From positions 1,116,001 to 1,180,000 of the forward strand of contig NZ_CP147776.1 of NCBI RefSeq assembly GCF_037300705.1: a DNA stretch of 64,000 nucleotides, written 5' to 3'. Shown one piece after another: positions 19,020 to 27,886 of this stretch. The notes beneath the pieces are model-generated. The model had not been told where the DNA came from, did not search any database, and saw nothing but the letters and a program-made list of their open reading frames with translations. This DNA is from Massilia sp. W12. GTDB lineage: Bacteria; Pseudomonadota; Gammaproteobacteria; Burkholderiales; Burkholderiaceae_D. Position 1 is the stretch's first letter; each line of letters begins with the position of its first letter. Made by a program: the position numbers and the translations under genes.

Positions 19020-20102
19020 ATGGATGCACAGTTAGCGCAATGGCAAGAACAGATCCGCAGCGCAGCGGCGGCGCGCCGCCCTTTGCGCCTGCGCGGCAGC
19101 GGCAGCAAAGATTGGTATGGCGGGCCGCTGCAAGGCGAGATTCTGGACACCCGCGCCTGGCGCGGCATCCTGGCGCATGCGCCGGAGGAATTGGTGCTGA
19201 GCGCGCGTTGCGGCACGCCAATGAGGGAAATTGAGCAAACGCTGCAGCAAGCCGGCCAGATGCTGGCCTGCGAGCCGCCGCATTTCGGCCCCGACGCCAC
19301 GCTGGGCGGCGTGCTGTGCGCCGGCCTCTGCGGGCCGGGACGCGAGCGTTACGGCGCTTTGCGCGATGCGGTGCTGGGCGTGGCGCTGCTGGACGGGCGC
19401 GGCGACTTGCTGCGCTTTGGCGGCCAGGTCATGAAAAACGTGGCCGGTTACGATGTTGCGCGCATGCTGCCCGGCTCAATGGGGGTGTTGGGCCTGGTGA
19501 CGCAGGTTTCCTTGCGCTTGCAACCCTTGCCGCGCGCGCAAGTCAGCCTGTTGCTGGACATGCCGCAAGCGCATGCGCTGCAAGCTTTACAGCGCTGGCA
19601 ACTGGCCGGGCTGCCACTGGACGCCTCATGCTATTTTGACGGGCAATTGCGCTTGCGCTTATCCGGCCTGGAGACCGTGGTGGCGGCGGCGCAGCGTGAG
19701 ATTGGCGGCGCGATTGTGGTGAATGGCGCGCAATTCTGGCGCGATGTGCGCGAGCAGCAACTCGATTTCTTTCTTCAGGCGCGCAGCCTGTGGCGCCTTG
19801 CGGCGCCGGCAGACGCGCAGATAGCGGCCTTGCCGGGGCGGCAATTGCTGGAGTGGGGCGGCGCTTTGCGCTGGCTGGCGCTGGATACGCCGCCAGACCC
19901 TGCATTTGGTGCGCACTTGCGCCAGCAGCTCGCAGCGTGCGGCGGACACGCCACCCTGATGCGCGGAGCGACGGCAGACTGTCCCGCCTTCACGCCTTTG
20001 GCGCCCGCCATGCTGGCGCTGCAGCGGCGTGTCAAGCGCGTTTTCGATCCCGCCTTGATCTTCAATCCCGGGCGCCTGTATGCCGGTTTAGAGCAGGATT
20101 AA
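19020..20102 (+). CDS. glcE: glycolate oxidase subunit GlcE (FAD-binding)
   Basis: Second subunit of glycolate dehydrogenase, 360 residues. The N-terminal FAD-binding type 4 fold shows RPLRLRGSGSKDWYG, then PHFGPDATLGGVLCAGLCGPGRERYG. The segment VMKNVAGYDVARMLPGSMGVLGLVTQV is highly characteristic of GlcE. The C-terminus ends VFDPALIFNPGRLY, also a family hallmark. It is needed with GlcD and GlcF for activity in characterised systems. Confidence 0.93.
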   Translation: MDAQLAQWQEQIRSAAAARRPLRLRGSGSKDWYGGPLQGEILDTRAWRGILAHAPEELVLSARCGTPMREIEQTLQQAGQMLACEPPHFGPDATLGGVLCAGLCGPGRERYGALRDAVLGVALLDGRGDLLRFGGQVMKNVAGYDVARMLPGSMGVLGLVTQVSLRLQPLPRAQVSLLLDMPQAHALQALQRWQLAGLPLDASCYFDGQLRLRLSGLETVVAAAQREIGGAIVVNGAQFWRDVREQQLDFFLQARSLWRLAAPADAQIAALPGRQLLEWGGALRWLALDTPPDPAFGAHLRQQLAACGGHATLMRGATADCPAFTPLAPAMLALQRRVKRVFDPALIFNPGRLYAGLEQD

Positions 20103-20105
20103 AGT

Positions 20106-21398
20106 GTGCAAACCCGTTTAGCTGATTTCATTCAGGCGCAGCAGCAGGGACAAGACGCTGAGCGCATTTTGCGTGCTTGCGTGCATTGCGGTTTTTGCAC
20201 GGCAGTATGTCCCACCTATCAATTGCTGGGCGATGAGCGCGACAGTCCGCGCGGGCGGATTTATCTGATCAAGCAAATGCTGGAAGGCGCGCCGCCAACG
20301 CAGATCACGCAAACCCATCTGGATCGCTGTTTGAGCTGCCGCAGTTGCGAAAGCGCCTGCCCGTCCGGGGTTGAATATGCGCACTTGCTGGAAATCGGGC
20401 GCAAAGTGGCGCAAGAACAAGTCAAACGGCCCTGGCGCGAGCGCGCCAAACGCGCCTTGTGGCTGAATCTGTTTGCGCGCCCGGCCTTATTCGGCGCGCT
20501 GCTGCGCCTTGGCCGTCCCGTGCGGCAGATCTTGCCGGCCCCCTTGCGCGCCAAGCTGCCGCCGCCTTTTCCGAACCAAGGCACATGGCCCGAACCACCT
20601 GTTGCGCCAGTCGCACGGGTGCTCTTGTTTGAGCCTTGCGTGCAAGACGCGCTCAATCCGAATCTGAACGCCGCCACCGCGCGCATGCTGGCGCGCCTGG
20701 GCGTGCAGACCTTGCGTTTGCCTCAGCCGCAATGCTGCGGCGCGCTGGATTTGCATGGCGGGCGCGAGGCGCAAGCGCAAGCGCGTATGCAAAATATGTT
20801 GCAAGCCGCGCTACCGCTATTGCAAGCCGATGCTGATTTGCTGTTGCTTTCCAACGCCAGCGGTTGCGGTCTGGCCTTGAGCGAATTCGGGCGCTATTTC
20901 GCGCATGATGCGGCGCTGGCGGCGGGCGCTGCGCTGTTTTCGGCGCGGGTGCGCGATATTGCGCAAATTCTGCCGCAGCGCATCGCCGCATCCCCCTGGC
21001 GCGCCCGCTTGCAAGCCTGCGCCAAGCCGCACTTAGCCTGGCATGCGCCGTGCAGCATGCAACATGGTTTGCGCCTGGGCGGACTGGTCGAAGCCTGTTT
21101 GCGCGAACTGGGTTTTAGCGTGCATTTGCCGCAGGATGCGCATCTGTGCTGCGGTTCAGCCGGCAGCTGGTCGGTGTTGCAGCCGGCGCTGTCAATCCAG
21201 TTACGGGAGCGTAAATTGGCGGCTTTGCAACACAGCCAGGATCCTGCCGTCGCGCCGGAATATATTGTCAGCGCCAATATCGGCTGTCAGGGACACTTGG
21301 CCGCCGCCAGCCCGCTGCCGGTGCGGCATTGGGTGGAGTTGCTGGACAGTTTATGCAGCCGCCTCGAAGCGGACGGTACGAAAGAGCAGGGGACTTAA
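20106..21398 (+). CDS. glcF: glycolate oxidase iron-sulfur subunit GlcF
   Basis: The electron-transfer subunit, 430 residues. Two 4Fe-4S clusters are bound by CxxCxxCxxxC motifs at C25/C28/C31/C35 and C75/C78/C81/C85. Two CCG domains follow (PQCCGALDLHGG and HLCCGSAGSW), as in heterodisulfide-reductase-like proteins. It passes electrons from the flavin subunits towards the quinone pool. The start is GTG at 20106, only 3 bases after the glcE stop, so translation is probably coupled. It is the last gene of the operon; sequence beyond it becomes AT-rich. Confidence 0.94.
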   Translation: MQTRLADFIQAQQQGQDAERILRACVHCGFCTAVCPTYQLLGDERDSPRGRIYLIKQMLEGAPPTQITQTHLDRCLSCRSCESACPSGVEYAHLLEIGRKVAQEQVKRPWRERAKRALWLNLFARPALFGALLRLGRPVRQILPAPLRAKLPPPFPNQGTWPEPPVAPVARVLLFEPCVQDALNPNLNAATARMLARLGVQTLRLPQPQCCGALDLHGGREAQAQARMQNMLQAALPLLQADADLLLLSNASGCGLALSEFGRYFAHDAALAAGAALFSARVRDIAQILPQRIAASPWRARLQACAKPHLAWHAPCSMQHGLRLGGLVEACLRELGFSVHLPQDAHLCCGSAGSWSVLQPALSIQLRERKLAALQHSQDPAVAPEYIVSANIGCQGHLAAASPLPVRHWVELLDSLCSRLEADGTKEQGT

Positions 21399-21800
21399 AT
21401 GCGCCACCGTGCGATGAGAGCAAGAGGAAGCTGAAGCGATAATTTGCAAACGTAAGTCATTGATTTATAGGCGCGTAGATGGAAATTGATTAAATCAGCG
21501 TTTTCTAATTGGTGACTGTTCAGCGTGAAAATTTCTATACAAATCAATGAGTTACCTTGGTAATATTTCCAGGTGAAGTCATTTTTTAAATCGAGAAAGG
21601 CCTTATATTTCGCGTAAAAATTCGTAACCCATTGATTTATATGGATCTCTTAAACTTTCTTGCAAAACATTGGTGATTTTGCAACCATTTGATTTTAAAG
21701 GGTAATTTCAGGGATTCGTAGGGGCTGAATAGACACAAAAATTGTACTTTTGAACCAGGAAAAGTAAACGGTCGAAATGAAATTGCATAGATATTAATTG
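21399..21800. other. AT-rich non-coding region with dispersed short repeats
   Basis: No gene is supported. A motif close to GTAAnYCATTGATTTRTA occurs three times: 21452-21470 and 21623-21642 on the plus strand, and 21537-21556 on the minus strand. A more diverged copy lies near 21681-21697. Composition shifts sharply from the GC-rich glc operon, marking the left edge of an acquired region. Confidence 0.5.
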
Positions 21801-22140
21801 ATTTAATAGGGTGTTGAAAAAAATTAACACTTGGTGATTTCTCATGTTATCTCTACCCCCCCCTGGTCAAAATAGTTGTCGCCTCCAGTGATTTGGAGTT
21901 CTAATCCATGCCGGGGGCGATGGAACTGACGATGATGAAATACACGCAAGAGAAGAAAGAACATGTGCTCAAGCTGATGAGCGCACCACAAAACAAGTCT
22001 GTGGCCGAGGTCGCTGAGATATGCGGCGTGCCAGAGGCTACGCTTTACCTGTGGCGGAAGCCTAGTTGATTTTCTGGACTTTCCGCTAGATATAGTGGTC
22101 AAAATTCTGAGCTCCTTCATTTATCAACACCCTATTAAAT
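21801..22140. mobile_element. 340-bp inverted-repeat-bounded transposon remnant (MITE-like)
   Basis: A perfect 17-bp inverted repeat bounds the segment (21801-21817 and 22124-22140; ATTTAATAGGGTGTTGA and its complement). TTAA sits in the outer part of each end and could be a target duplication. The interior carries a truncated transposase-like reading frame. The element is far too short for an autonomous IS, so it is a deletion derivative or non-autonomous relative. Confidence 0.6.
21908..22069 (+). pseudogene. truncated transposase OrfA-like fragment
   Basis: A 53-codon frame carrying an HTH typical of IS3/IS66-associated OrfA proteins: KYTQEKKEHVLKLM, then SVAEVAEICGVPEATLYLWRK. It stops directly after the HTH, where intact proteins continue with a coiled-coil or catalytic part. 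It lies inside the 17-bp inverted repeats, so it is a leftover of a larger element. ATG 21932 is an alternative start. Confidence 0.6.
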
Positions 22141-22222
22141 TAAAGCGTTGAGGATTAATATTGGTTGACACTTTCAAAGAAACAGAGAGGTACCCCCCCC
22201 CTCACCTATTCAGGTGCCTCAT

Positions 22223-22289
22223 ATCCACAGCCTTTTACTGGACAAAATCTGCAAATGATATTTTGTCCAGTATTGAGCGATTTTTTTGC
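22223..22289. repeat. left direct repeat flanking the helicase module, with hairpin
   Basis: An imperfect copy of 25559-25626. Both start ATCCACA and share an identical 19-bp core, AAAATCTGCAAATGATATT (22244-22262 here). In this copy the core lies in a perfect 13-bp inverted repeat (22236-22248 with 22260-22272, loop 11). The hairpin could also end the helicase transcript, but no T tract follows on that strand. Confidence 0.6.
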
Positions 22290-22320
22290 AAACTTACGGA
22301 TCATGGTGTTAGTCGCATTT

Positions 22321-24609
22321 TTACTCAATATTACCTTCCATTAATTCAATTTTCTTGTTTTCAATAGCAACTTCCAAAACGGTTGATGGACCTCGCAATT
22401 TTTCACCAAGAACCCAGACACAACGTTTGGCACGGGTAACGGCAACATAGAGTCGATTGTGTGCAACATAGTTTTGGAACATTCGGCTAGCAGTTGAAGT
22501 CACACTCGATGAGTTTGGCACTCGCCCATCATCAACCCCTATCAATACAACAGCTTCAAATTCAAGCCCCCCTACGTAGTCCGCATGCCCCAACAAGAAT
22601 TGGCTAGCTCTTTCGGCAATTTTTATAGCTTGGATATCTCCACGCTCCTCCAATACAATAGCCATTTTATTGTTGCCATTTACATAGCGTAGCGCATCAT
22701 CCAAAAGTGCTCGATCAAAATATATCAATGCAACTTGGTGCCTTTTCAAACCATGCATAGCCTTAATCTTCTCTGCCGCCTTAAAACCCTGCTCTAATAG
22801 CGAAGCATCATTGTTGATTAGATAATAGCGTGGCGTTGGGTCTTCAATTGTATCGAAAACATAAGAAGCCTCAGAGACTGGGTTGTCAAAATTCGTAAAC
22901 AGATTTGCACCATGCGATGTGATGGAAAATGCTAAATCTGTAATCGATGGTGAGCATCGGAACACGGCTCGGAGGGTGGTACGGCGCTCTTCATTGCTCA
23001 TGCCAATTGATTGATGGAAATCTGTGTCATTCCACGCAATGTCGCCCAAGGCCTGTGATAGGTCGATCGCATAAGAAATAGGAGTCGACTTTGAATCTTT
23101 AGTCAAATAATGAATTAAAGAAAGTTCATTCATGTTGAATAAATGAACTTCATCAATAAATATTGCGTCATAACCGTCTCGAACCCTGCGTCTTCGCCAA
23201 ATTGGTGAATCGAGCTTTGACAATGTGGAAATTGCTACGTCATCAGGGTCGAATTGAGAAATTGTATTTAGGATTGAACTATATCGCTTAAAGATATCGA
23301 AAATAAATTTCCGGTCGTTATTCGTTTGCAGCGGTAATCCATAATTTGGTCGATTGACAACTTTATATTTCTCAAACTCTTCATCGCATCGCCCTTTGAT
23401 AACAACGCTAATCTCGTGGCGCACTAACTCAGCAATATGGAAAAGGTCATCCTTCCAGAATGTTTCATAGAGTTCATTACTGATGAAGTCTTTATGTCCA
23501 GTCATTTCAATTTTTGTTTCTTCAAGCAATCCGACTAAATGCAAGAGTTGTGCATTTTTTGCCTCAGTGGAATCAGCGTCCAAAAGCTCAGAATCATGGA
23601 CATCACTTTGCAAGAATGAACGGCAAACATCCTGTAGCGTTTTAATCTCCAAAATAGAATGAACATCGTGCAATTGCATAGATTTGCTCATAACATCGAT
23701 AAAGTATGACACGTTCTTAACCATGGCTTGGCTAGGGGAAATGAATAAAAATTTCACAGGTGAGCCATTAGCTTTAGCTATGGCTATCCCTTTCAAGCAC
23801 TTCAAAACCATGCAAATCGTTTTCCCGGATCCTGCTGGACCTTCAATCCTCGCCGGCTCCATATAGTCACGAAGTACAAACTCACGTTGCCGTACCGATA
23901 GCTTGGAGATTGGATCTGTCTGCCCGATTATTGTTGATGAAGAGACTGGCGATTCCGTCAAGTCAACACCTAAAAGTACTGAGGTTGGATTGGGCAGGTA
24001 TTCATTCTTCTTCTGTCCATAAATCTCGTGAGAAAATATTTGATCAATTGCCTTGTTAAAATTCGTTTCAGAGTACTCTTCCCGTATGCCTTCACCTTCG
24101 ACAGTCCCAAACTTATACGCAAGGAGGTGTTGTCCACTATAACGCTTTGCTATACGACGAGCATTCGGTTCACGTTCAACCGTAATCCGGTAAGAGCTCG
24201 CACGATTGATTGGATACGGGAATATGATTGCCTTCGTAGATCCTACTGGCAAATACTCATTATTGTTGAGACTTAATTTATTCCAATATTTAATTGCAAA
24301 GCGGAACAATTTCTGAACTGCAGTAAGAACCATCGGGTCAGAAACCTTATTTAGATCAAAGAATTCCAGGTCAAGTGTCAGCGTATTTTTTTCGCTAGAA
24401 AATTGTTCGTTAACGGCGGTTAGCACAACACCTTTTTTAGACTCGATGCAACGTACTCCCAGTAGTTCATTGTTAAATTTATCAGGTGATCCTTTGAATA
24501 AGGAAATAAGATCCTGAGAATTTTCAAAGTCTATGCTTTGGAATTCACGGTTTGTGACAATTGCCTTCACGGCTCCTTCGGTGATGCCAATATAATCAAC
24601 GAATTTCAT
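22321..24609 (-). CDS. UvrD/SF1-like helicase, probable defence or mobile module
   Basis: 762 residues. An N-terminal domain of about 235 residues with no recognised motif is followed by an SF1-type helicase core. Motifs seen are a Q-like segment LSVRQREFVLRDY, Walker A GPAGSGKT (257-264, K263), Walker B FIDEVHLFN, an Arg-containing FRCSPSITDLA, GLEFEAVVLIGVDDGRVP, and motif VI LYVAVTRAK. This architecture occurs in UvrD-like proteins of phage-defence islands. The gene is AT-rich and uses different codons from its neighbours. It overlaps the upstream 264-residue gene by 14 nt, which makes a two-gene unit. Its function in defence is inferred, not shown. Confidence 0.75.
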   Translation of the reverse strand: MKFVDYIGITEGAVKAIVTNREFQSIDFENSQDLISLFKGSPDKFNNELLGVRCIESKKGVVLTAVNEQFSSEKNTLTLDLEFFDLNKVSDPMVLTAVQKLFRFAIKYWNKLSLNNNEYLPVGSTKAIIFPYPINRASSYRITVEREPNARRIAKRYSGQHLLAYKFGTVEGEGIREEYSETNFNKAIDQIFSHEIYGQKKNEYLPNPTSVLLGVDLTESPVSSSTIIGQTDPISKLSVRQREFVLRDYMEPARIEGPAGSGKTICMVLKCLKGIAIAKANGSPVKFLFISPSQAMVKNVSYFIDVMSKSMQLHDVHSILEIKTLQDVCRSFLQSDVHDSELLDADSTEAKNAQLLHLVGLLEETKIEMTGHKDFISNELYETFWKDDLFHIAELVRHEISVVIKGRCDEEFEKYKVVNRPNYGLPLQTNNDRKFIFDIFKRYSSILNTISQFDPDDVAISTLSKLDSPIWRRRRVRDGYDAIFIDEVHLFNMNELSLIHYLTKDSKSTPISYAIDLSQALGDIAWNDTDFHQSIGMSNEERRTTLRAVFRCSPSITDLAFSITSHGANLFTNFDNPVSEASYVFDTIEDPTPRYYLINNDASLLEQGFKAAEKIKAMHGLKRHQVALIYFDRALLDDALRYVNGNNKMAIVLEERGDIQAIKIAERASQFLLGHADYVGGLEFEAVVLIGVDDGRVPNSSSVTSTASRMFQNYVAHNRLYVAVTRAKRCVWVLGEKLRGPSTVLEVAIENKKIELMEGNIE

Positions 24610-25390
24610 ACCTAGCTTTCAGATTAGTTAACTCAGTTATGTCAATATCAGCTGTGCCGATCCTGGAGTAATAATGTGTGAATCGTTGCAATATATGTTC
24701 GATATATGGCGACCTTAATACCGAAACAATTTCACCTTGTTCAAGATCATCCAGAAAGAGCTGTCCATACACTCCAGTAGGGTCACGGTCAAATTTGAAT
24801 TTTTCAATCCCAACTGCAAGTTCGTCTAACAATGAACGTGCTAAAGTTATCGGCTGGGTAAAATCGACAATATAACCCACACTTGGCTCATTTAATTGGA
24901 TACGTTCGATAAAATGAGAGTCCATCCTAGAGTTGCGCCATAGTGATTCAAGCAACTTATTGTACGGATCTTTAAAAGCTTTTACCTTAGGATTCAGCTG
25001 GCCGCCTTCTAGATAGGAGCGCAACATTTCAACATTCTGAATATCTTTTGGGGTAGCACCATTCTTAGTTAAGACCTCGATCGTCGTCTCATATCCATAA
25101 ATACGGAAAGAGGATGTCGAAAGGCCAAACTTTTTTAAAACAGTATGAGGGATTTCATCAACTACTTTTTTGCTTGATTCAATGATTTCAGATCTTCCAA
25201 TCTGTTCGAGCCAGTCGGTAAGCGAATAGATTGGAAGACAAAGGATCGTTTTTGATTTGCGATGTGCAATATCGCAACGCGCTGATATAACTAGTCCAAA
25301 GGCTTTTTGCTTTTCTGCAACCTTGAGGCAGTTTAATATAGCGCCTTGTGTGAAGCGCCCTAATTCAGGGGAGGAAATTAGTTCTCGCAT
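24596..25390 (-). CDS. unknown 264-residue partner of the helicase
   Basis: A soluble, mixed alpha/beta protein of the same AT-rich composition as the helicase. It has no signal peptide or membrane segment. Features include LGLVISARCDIAHRKSK-like sequence early (the actual text reads FGLVISARCDIAH around residues 32-44) and a charged C-terminus. No nuclease motif such as PD-(D/E)xK or HNH is evident by eye. It is the first gene of the module and its end overlaps the helicase start by 14 nt, implying a shared role and stoichiometry. The family is not recognised. Confidence 0.65.
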   Translation of the reverse strand: MRELISSPELGRFTQGAILNCLKVAEKQKAFGLVISARCDIAHRKSKTILCLPIYSLTDWLEQIGRSEIIESSKKVVDEIPHTVLKKFGLSTSSFRIYGYETTIEVLTKNGATPKDIQNVEMLRSYLEGGQLNPKVKAFKDPYNKLLESLWRNSRMDSHFIERIQLNEPSVGYIVDFTQPITLARSLLDELAVGIEKFKFDRDPTGVYGQLFLDDLEQGEIVSVLRSPYIEHILQRFTHYYSRIGTADIDITELTNLKARYEIR

Positions 25391-25418
25391 TTAATAGAGA
25401 ATATTTATCATAAAAAGA

Positions 25419-25443
25419 TTGAAATAGAAGAAATTTATTTCAA
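25419..25443 (-). promoter_or_regulatory. small inverted repeat upstream of the helicase module
   Basis: TTGAAATA (25419-25426) and TATTTCAA (25436-25443) form an 8-bp inverted repeat about 30 bases before the first gene of the module. The position suits an operator or a leader hairpin. Confidence 0.3.
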
Positions 25444-25558
25444 CTGGTAATTGTTAATTTCTATATGTTCATATGGACACCCATGTTAAGGTTTTCGGGT
25501 TACTCTCCATAGGCTCCTCCTGACTTGCTAATGCTGTATCTGGGCAGCAATAAAAAAG

Positions 25559-25626
25559 ATCCACAATATTTTACCTGGTGAAAATCTGCAAATGATATTC
25601 TTCCTAGCACTGAGAGACTTTGTTTG
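25559..25626. repeat. right direct repeat flanking the helicase module
   Basis: Counterpart of 22223-22289, with the identical 19-bp core at 25581-25599 and similar flanks (ATCCACA, TTTTAC, TGAG). The hairpin arms present in the left copy are degenerate here. Together the copies enclose about 3.3 kb holding only the two helicase-module genes. Confidence 0.6.
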
Positions 25627-25668
25627 TGGACGTCCATCGCATAACCCTTGTCAGAGAAACAATCCAGA

Positions 25669-25851
25669 CTATCTTCCGCCACGCCCGCTACTACGCCCCT
25701 GATTCGAGCGGCGATGCTCTTCCTTTTGCTTCGGCACATTCTTACCGCGATTTTCACGGTCGGTGCTCTTCCCCTTTCTGGCCGCAAGAACTTCTGTCGT
25801 GGCCACAAGCATGAGGCCAGCAGTACCCAATACAAACTTCCTTCTATCCAT
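25669..25851 (-). CDS. small secreted basic protein with Tat-like signal
   Basis: 60 residues. MDRRKFVLGTAGLMLVATTEVLAA is a signal peptide with an RR-K-F motif close to the Tat consensus. The mature part is short, very polar and rich in Arg, Lys, Gly, Ser and Glu, so probably disordered. AGGAGA lies just upstream of the ATG at 25851. A longer reading frame in another phase covers the same bases but lacks these signals. It sits just outside the right direct repeat. No function is assigned. Confidence 0.55.
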   Translation of the reverse strand: MDRRKFVLGTAGLMLVATTEVLAARKGKSTDRENRGKNVPKQKEEHRRSNQGRSSGRGGR

Positions 25852-26329
25852 TACAATCTCCTTCACGCTTGCCGATTAACCACTGGGAGATATTCATAGC
25901 TAACTATCCACAATTTCATATTACAACGTCAACCTGTAAACTTTAACAGGTAATTGGTAATTTTTAAGTATTGTTAATTATAGCATAAGAAAATTCCCCA
26001 ACCTTTCAACCACAAAATCTAAATTCCAAGATTTTTCCAAAGCGCTCTTGCCATCGGCCTGTTATCCACCAGCCCCGAAGAAAGGGACACGCCACACTTC
26101 CAGCAAAGCCCCATGGCCTGAATATCGCGCCCCTGCTGGCGCTTTAGCGGCGCAGCCGCATTTGTTTGACGCTTTTCCCTATTGCACCTGCGCGCCGGAT
26201 TCGCTACCCCAGGCGGTCAGCGATATCCGGGTGCGCTACAACGATCCTGCCAATTCGCCACATACTCACTGCCTTGCGCAGCATATGTCTGTGCTCAGCA
26301 CGAAGAACAGCAAAAAAATTTCAGAAAAC
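25852..26329. other. intergenic region, AT-rich to GC-rich transition
   Basis: About 480 bases. The first part (to about 26045) is AT-rich like the helicase island; the rest returns to the chromosomal composition. It contains the promoter side of the small secreted protein and no supported gene, marking the right boundary of the island. Confidence 0.5.
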
Positions 26330-27886
26330 TCAGGCAAACTGTGCCTGGCGCCCGTGTTGCATGGTTTCAAACATTTCCACCAATTCCCAATACACGCCCC
26401 AGGCAAAGCCCTGGCGCTGGCCGCCGCGCTCATCTAACAGCAGGCTTTGCAAATACGGCAGTCCCTGGCGTTTTTCAATTTGCGCCAGCAGTTGTTGAGA
26501 CACGCGCGGCAGATCGGCTAAGCGCAGCGGCGGCGGATTTTCCTCCCATTGCGGCACCTGGCAATTGAAGATTTGCATGCAGCGCTCACGCAACTCCATA
26601 TACGCTTGCTGCTGCCCGCGTTTGCGGTACAGCTCCAGCAAGGTCAGCCAACTGGCGGCGCGCTGATGCTGCGCCACCTCATCCTGCAAAATCCGGATCG
26701 CCACATCTTCCTGCTGCAAACTGGCCCAAAAGCGCGCCTCGGTCAGCGCGTCATGCATTTCCTCGACTTCCATCTGGGTATCGACCGCTTTCAAGCTGGC
26801 CGGCGCTTCTTCGTCGATGTGATCAAACACGCCTTCGCGGCGCAGATTTTCTTTTAAGCTTTGCGCATGCTTGAGCCAGCCGCCATCCCGCCCGGCCTCA
26901 TCGCGCAGGGCCGGCAGATCGTCGATTTGCAAGCCGAAATCATCCGGCCCTTCTTGCAATTCCTGCACCAGAAAATCTTCCGCCGCATCCGCCTGGGCTT
27001 GCCAGTCGTCATCCTCTTCAATTTCCGGCGGCAGCATGAATCGGCTCATTTCCACTCTGGTCTTGGCCTGACTCACGCTTTGCTGCAGGCGGCGCATATG
27101 AAGCAACAGCCAGCCCATCGCGCCCAGCGCCAGACAGAGCAATAAAGCCAGCAGGAAAGCCCATTGTTGCTGACTGTCCCAACCCTGTTTGCTGTTGGCG
27201 TGCAGCGCGCTGATGCGGCTTTCCAGCGCTTGCAATTGCGTTTGCAGCAGACTCAAGTGCGCCTGCGCCGCCGGCGTCTGCTCCGGCGCTGGCGCGGTGT
27301 CGGCGGCTGGCGCGCTGTCCGTTTCGCCGCGCGGCGGTTGCGGCTTGGTTACGCTGAGCTGCAGCTGCGGTTCCGGGTGTTCCTGCGCCTTGGGCGCGGG
27401 CGCGCGCAAGGCTTCCATGCGCGCGCGCGTGAGCGCCAGTTTTTCCGCGCGCGCCTGATCGCGTGCGGTTTGATTGATTTCCTGTTTGTAGTCAGCGGGC
27501 AGGGGTTTGAGCTGGGCTTGCGGGCTTTGCCACAGATAATCAAAACTTTCCTGGTCATTGCAGAGATTGCGCACCAGCAGGCGCGCCTGATGCTCTTGCA
27601 GCCATTGGCGGGTCGAGAGTTGCAGTCCGCTGCTGCTGCGCTCCACCTGTAAATTCAGCAGCAGGCGCCCATCGGCGCTGCGCAAACTGGCCTGGTAGCA
27701 ATGCGCGCCATACTGCGCAGCCTGTGGCAATTCCAGATGCGCCAGCACGCCTTGCGCGCCGCTGCTGTGGATTTGCAAAGGATGGGCCGCCAGCAAGCCG
27801 GACAGGCCGAACGCCAGCAGTCCGCTGCCGGCCATTGCAGTGCAATGGCGCAGTGACTTTTTGCGGCAGGGGCCAGCTTTGCGCAT
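26330..27886 (-). CDS. FimV-like inner-membrane protein (no LysM)
   Basis: 518 residues. A signal-like hydrophobic N-terminus (about 18-35) leads to a periplasmic domain with ILxHLELP-like sequence reminiscent of the FimV N-terminal domain. An Ala/Pro/Gln-rich stretch and a short coiled-coil region (LLQTQLQALESRISAL) precede a transmembrane helix WAFLLALLLCLALG. The acidic cytosolic part ends in TPR-like sequence (FWASLQQEDVAIRILQDE). FimV/TspA proteins organise polar type IV pilus and signalling functions; the usual LysM domain is not apparent. The ATG at 27886 has GGAG 7 bases upstream. Confidence 0.6.
   Translation of the reverse strand: MRKAGPCRKKSLRHCTAMAGSGLLAFGLSGLLAAHPLQIHSSGAQGVLAHLELPQAAQYGAHCYQASLRSADGRLLLNLQVERSSSGLQLSTRQWLQEHQARLLVRNLCNDQESFDYLWQSPQAQLKPLPADYKQEINQTARDQARAEKLALTRARMEALRAPAPKAQEHPEPQLQLSVTKPQPPRGETDSAPAADTAPAPEQTPAAQAHLSLLQTQLQALESRISALHANSKQGWDSQQQWAFLLALLLCLALGAMGWLLLHMRRLQQSVSQAKTRVEMSRFMLPPEIEEDDDWQAQADAAEDFLVQELQEGPDDFGLQIDDLPALRDEAGRDGGWLKHAQSLKENLRREGVFDHIDEEAPASLKAVDTQMEVEEMHDALTEARFWASLQQEDVAIRILQDEVAQHQRAASWLTLLELYRKRGQQQAYMELRERCMQIFNCQVPQWEENPPPLRLADLPRVSQQLLAQIEKRQGLPYLQSLLLDERGGQRQGFAWGVYWELVEMFETMQHGRQAQFA

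Noticed and set aside
25500-25835. 111-codon minus-strand frame overlapping the small Tat-like protein
   Set aside because: It lacks a good ribosome site and its sequence looks random, whereas the 60-residue frame in another phase has a signal peptide and ribosome site.
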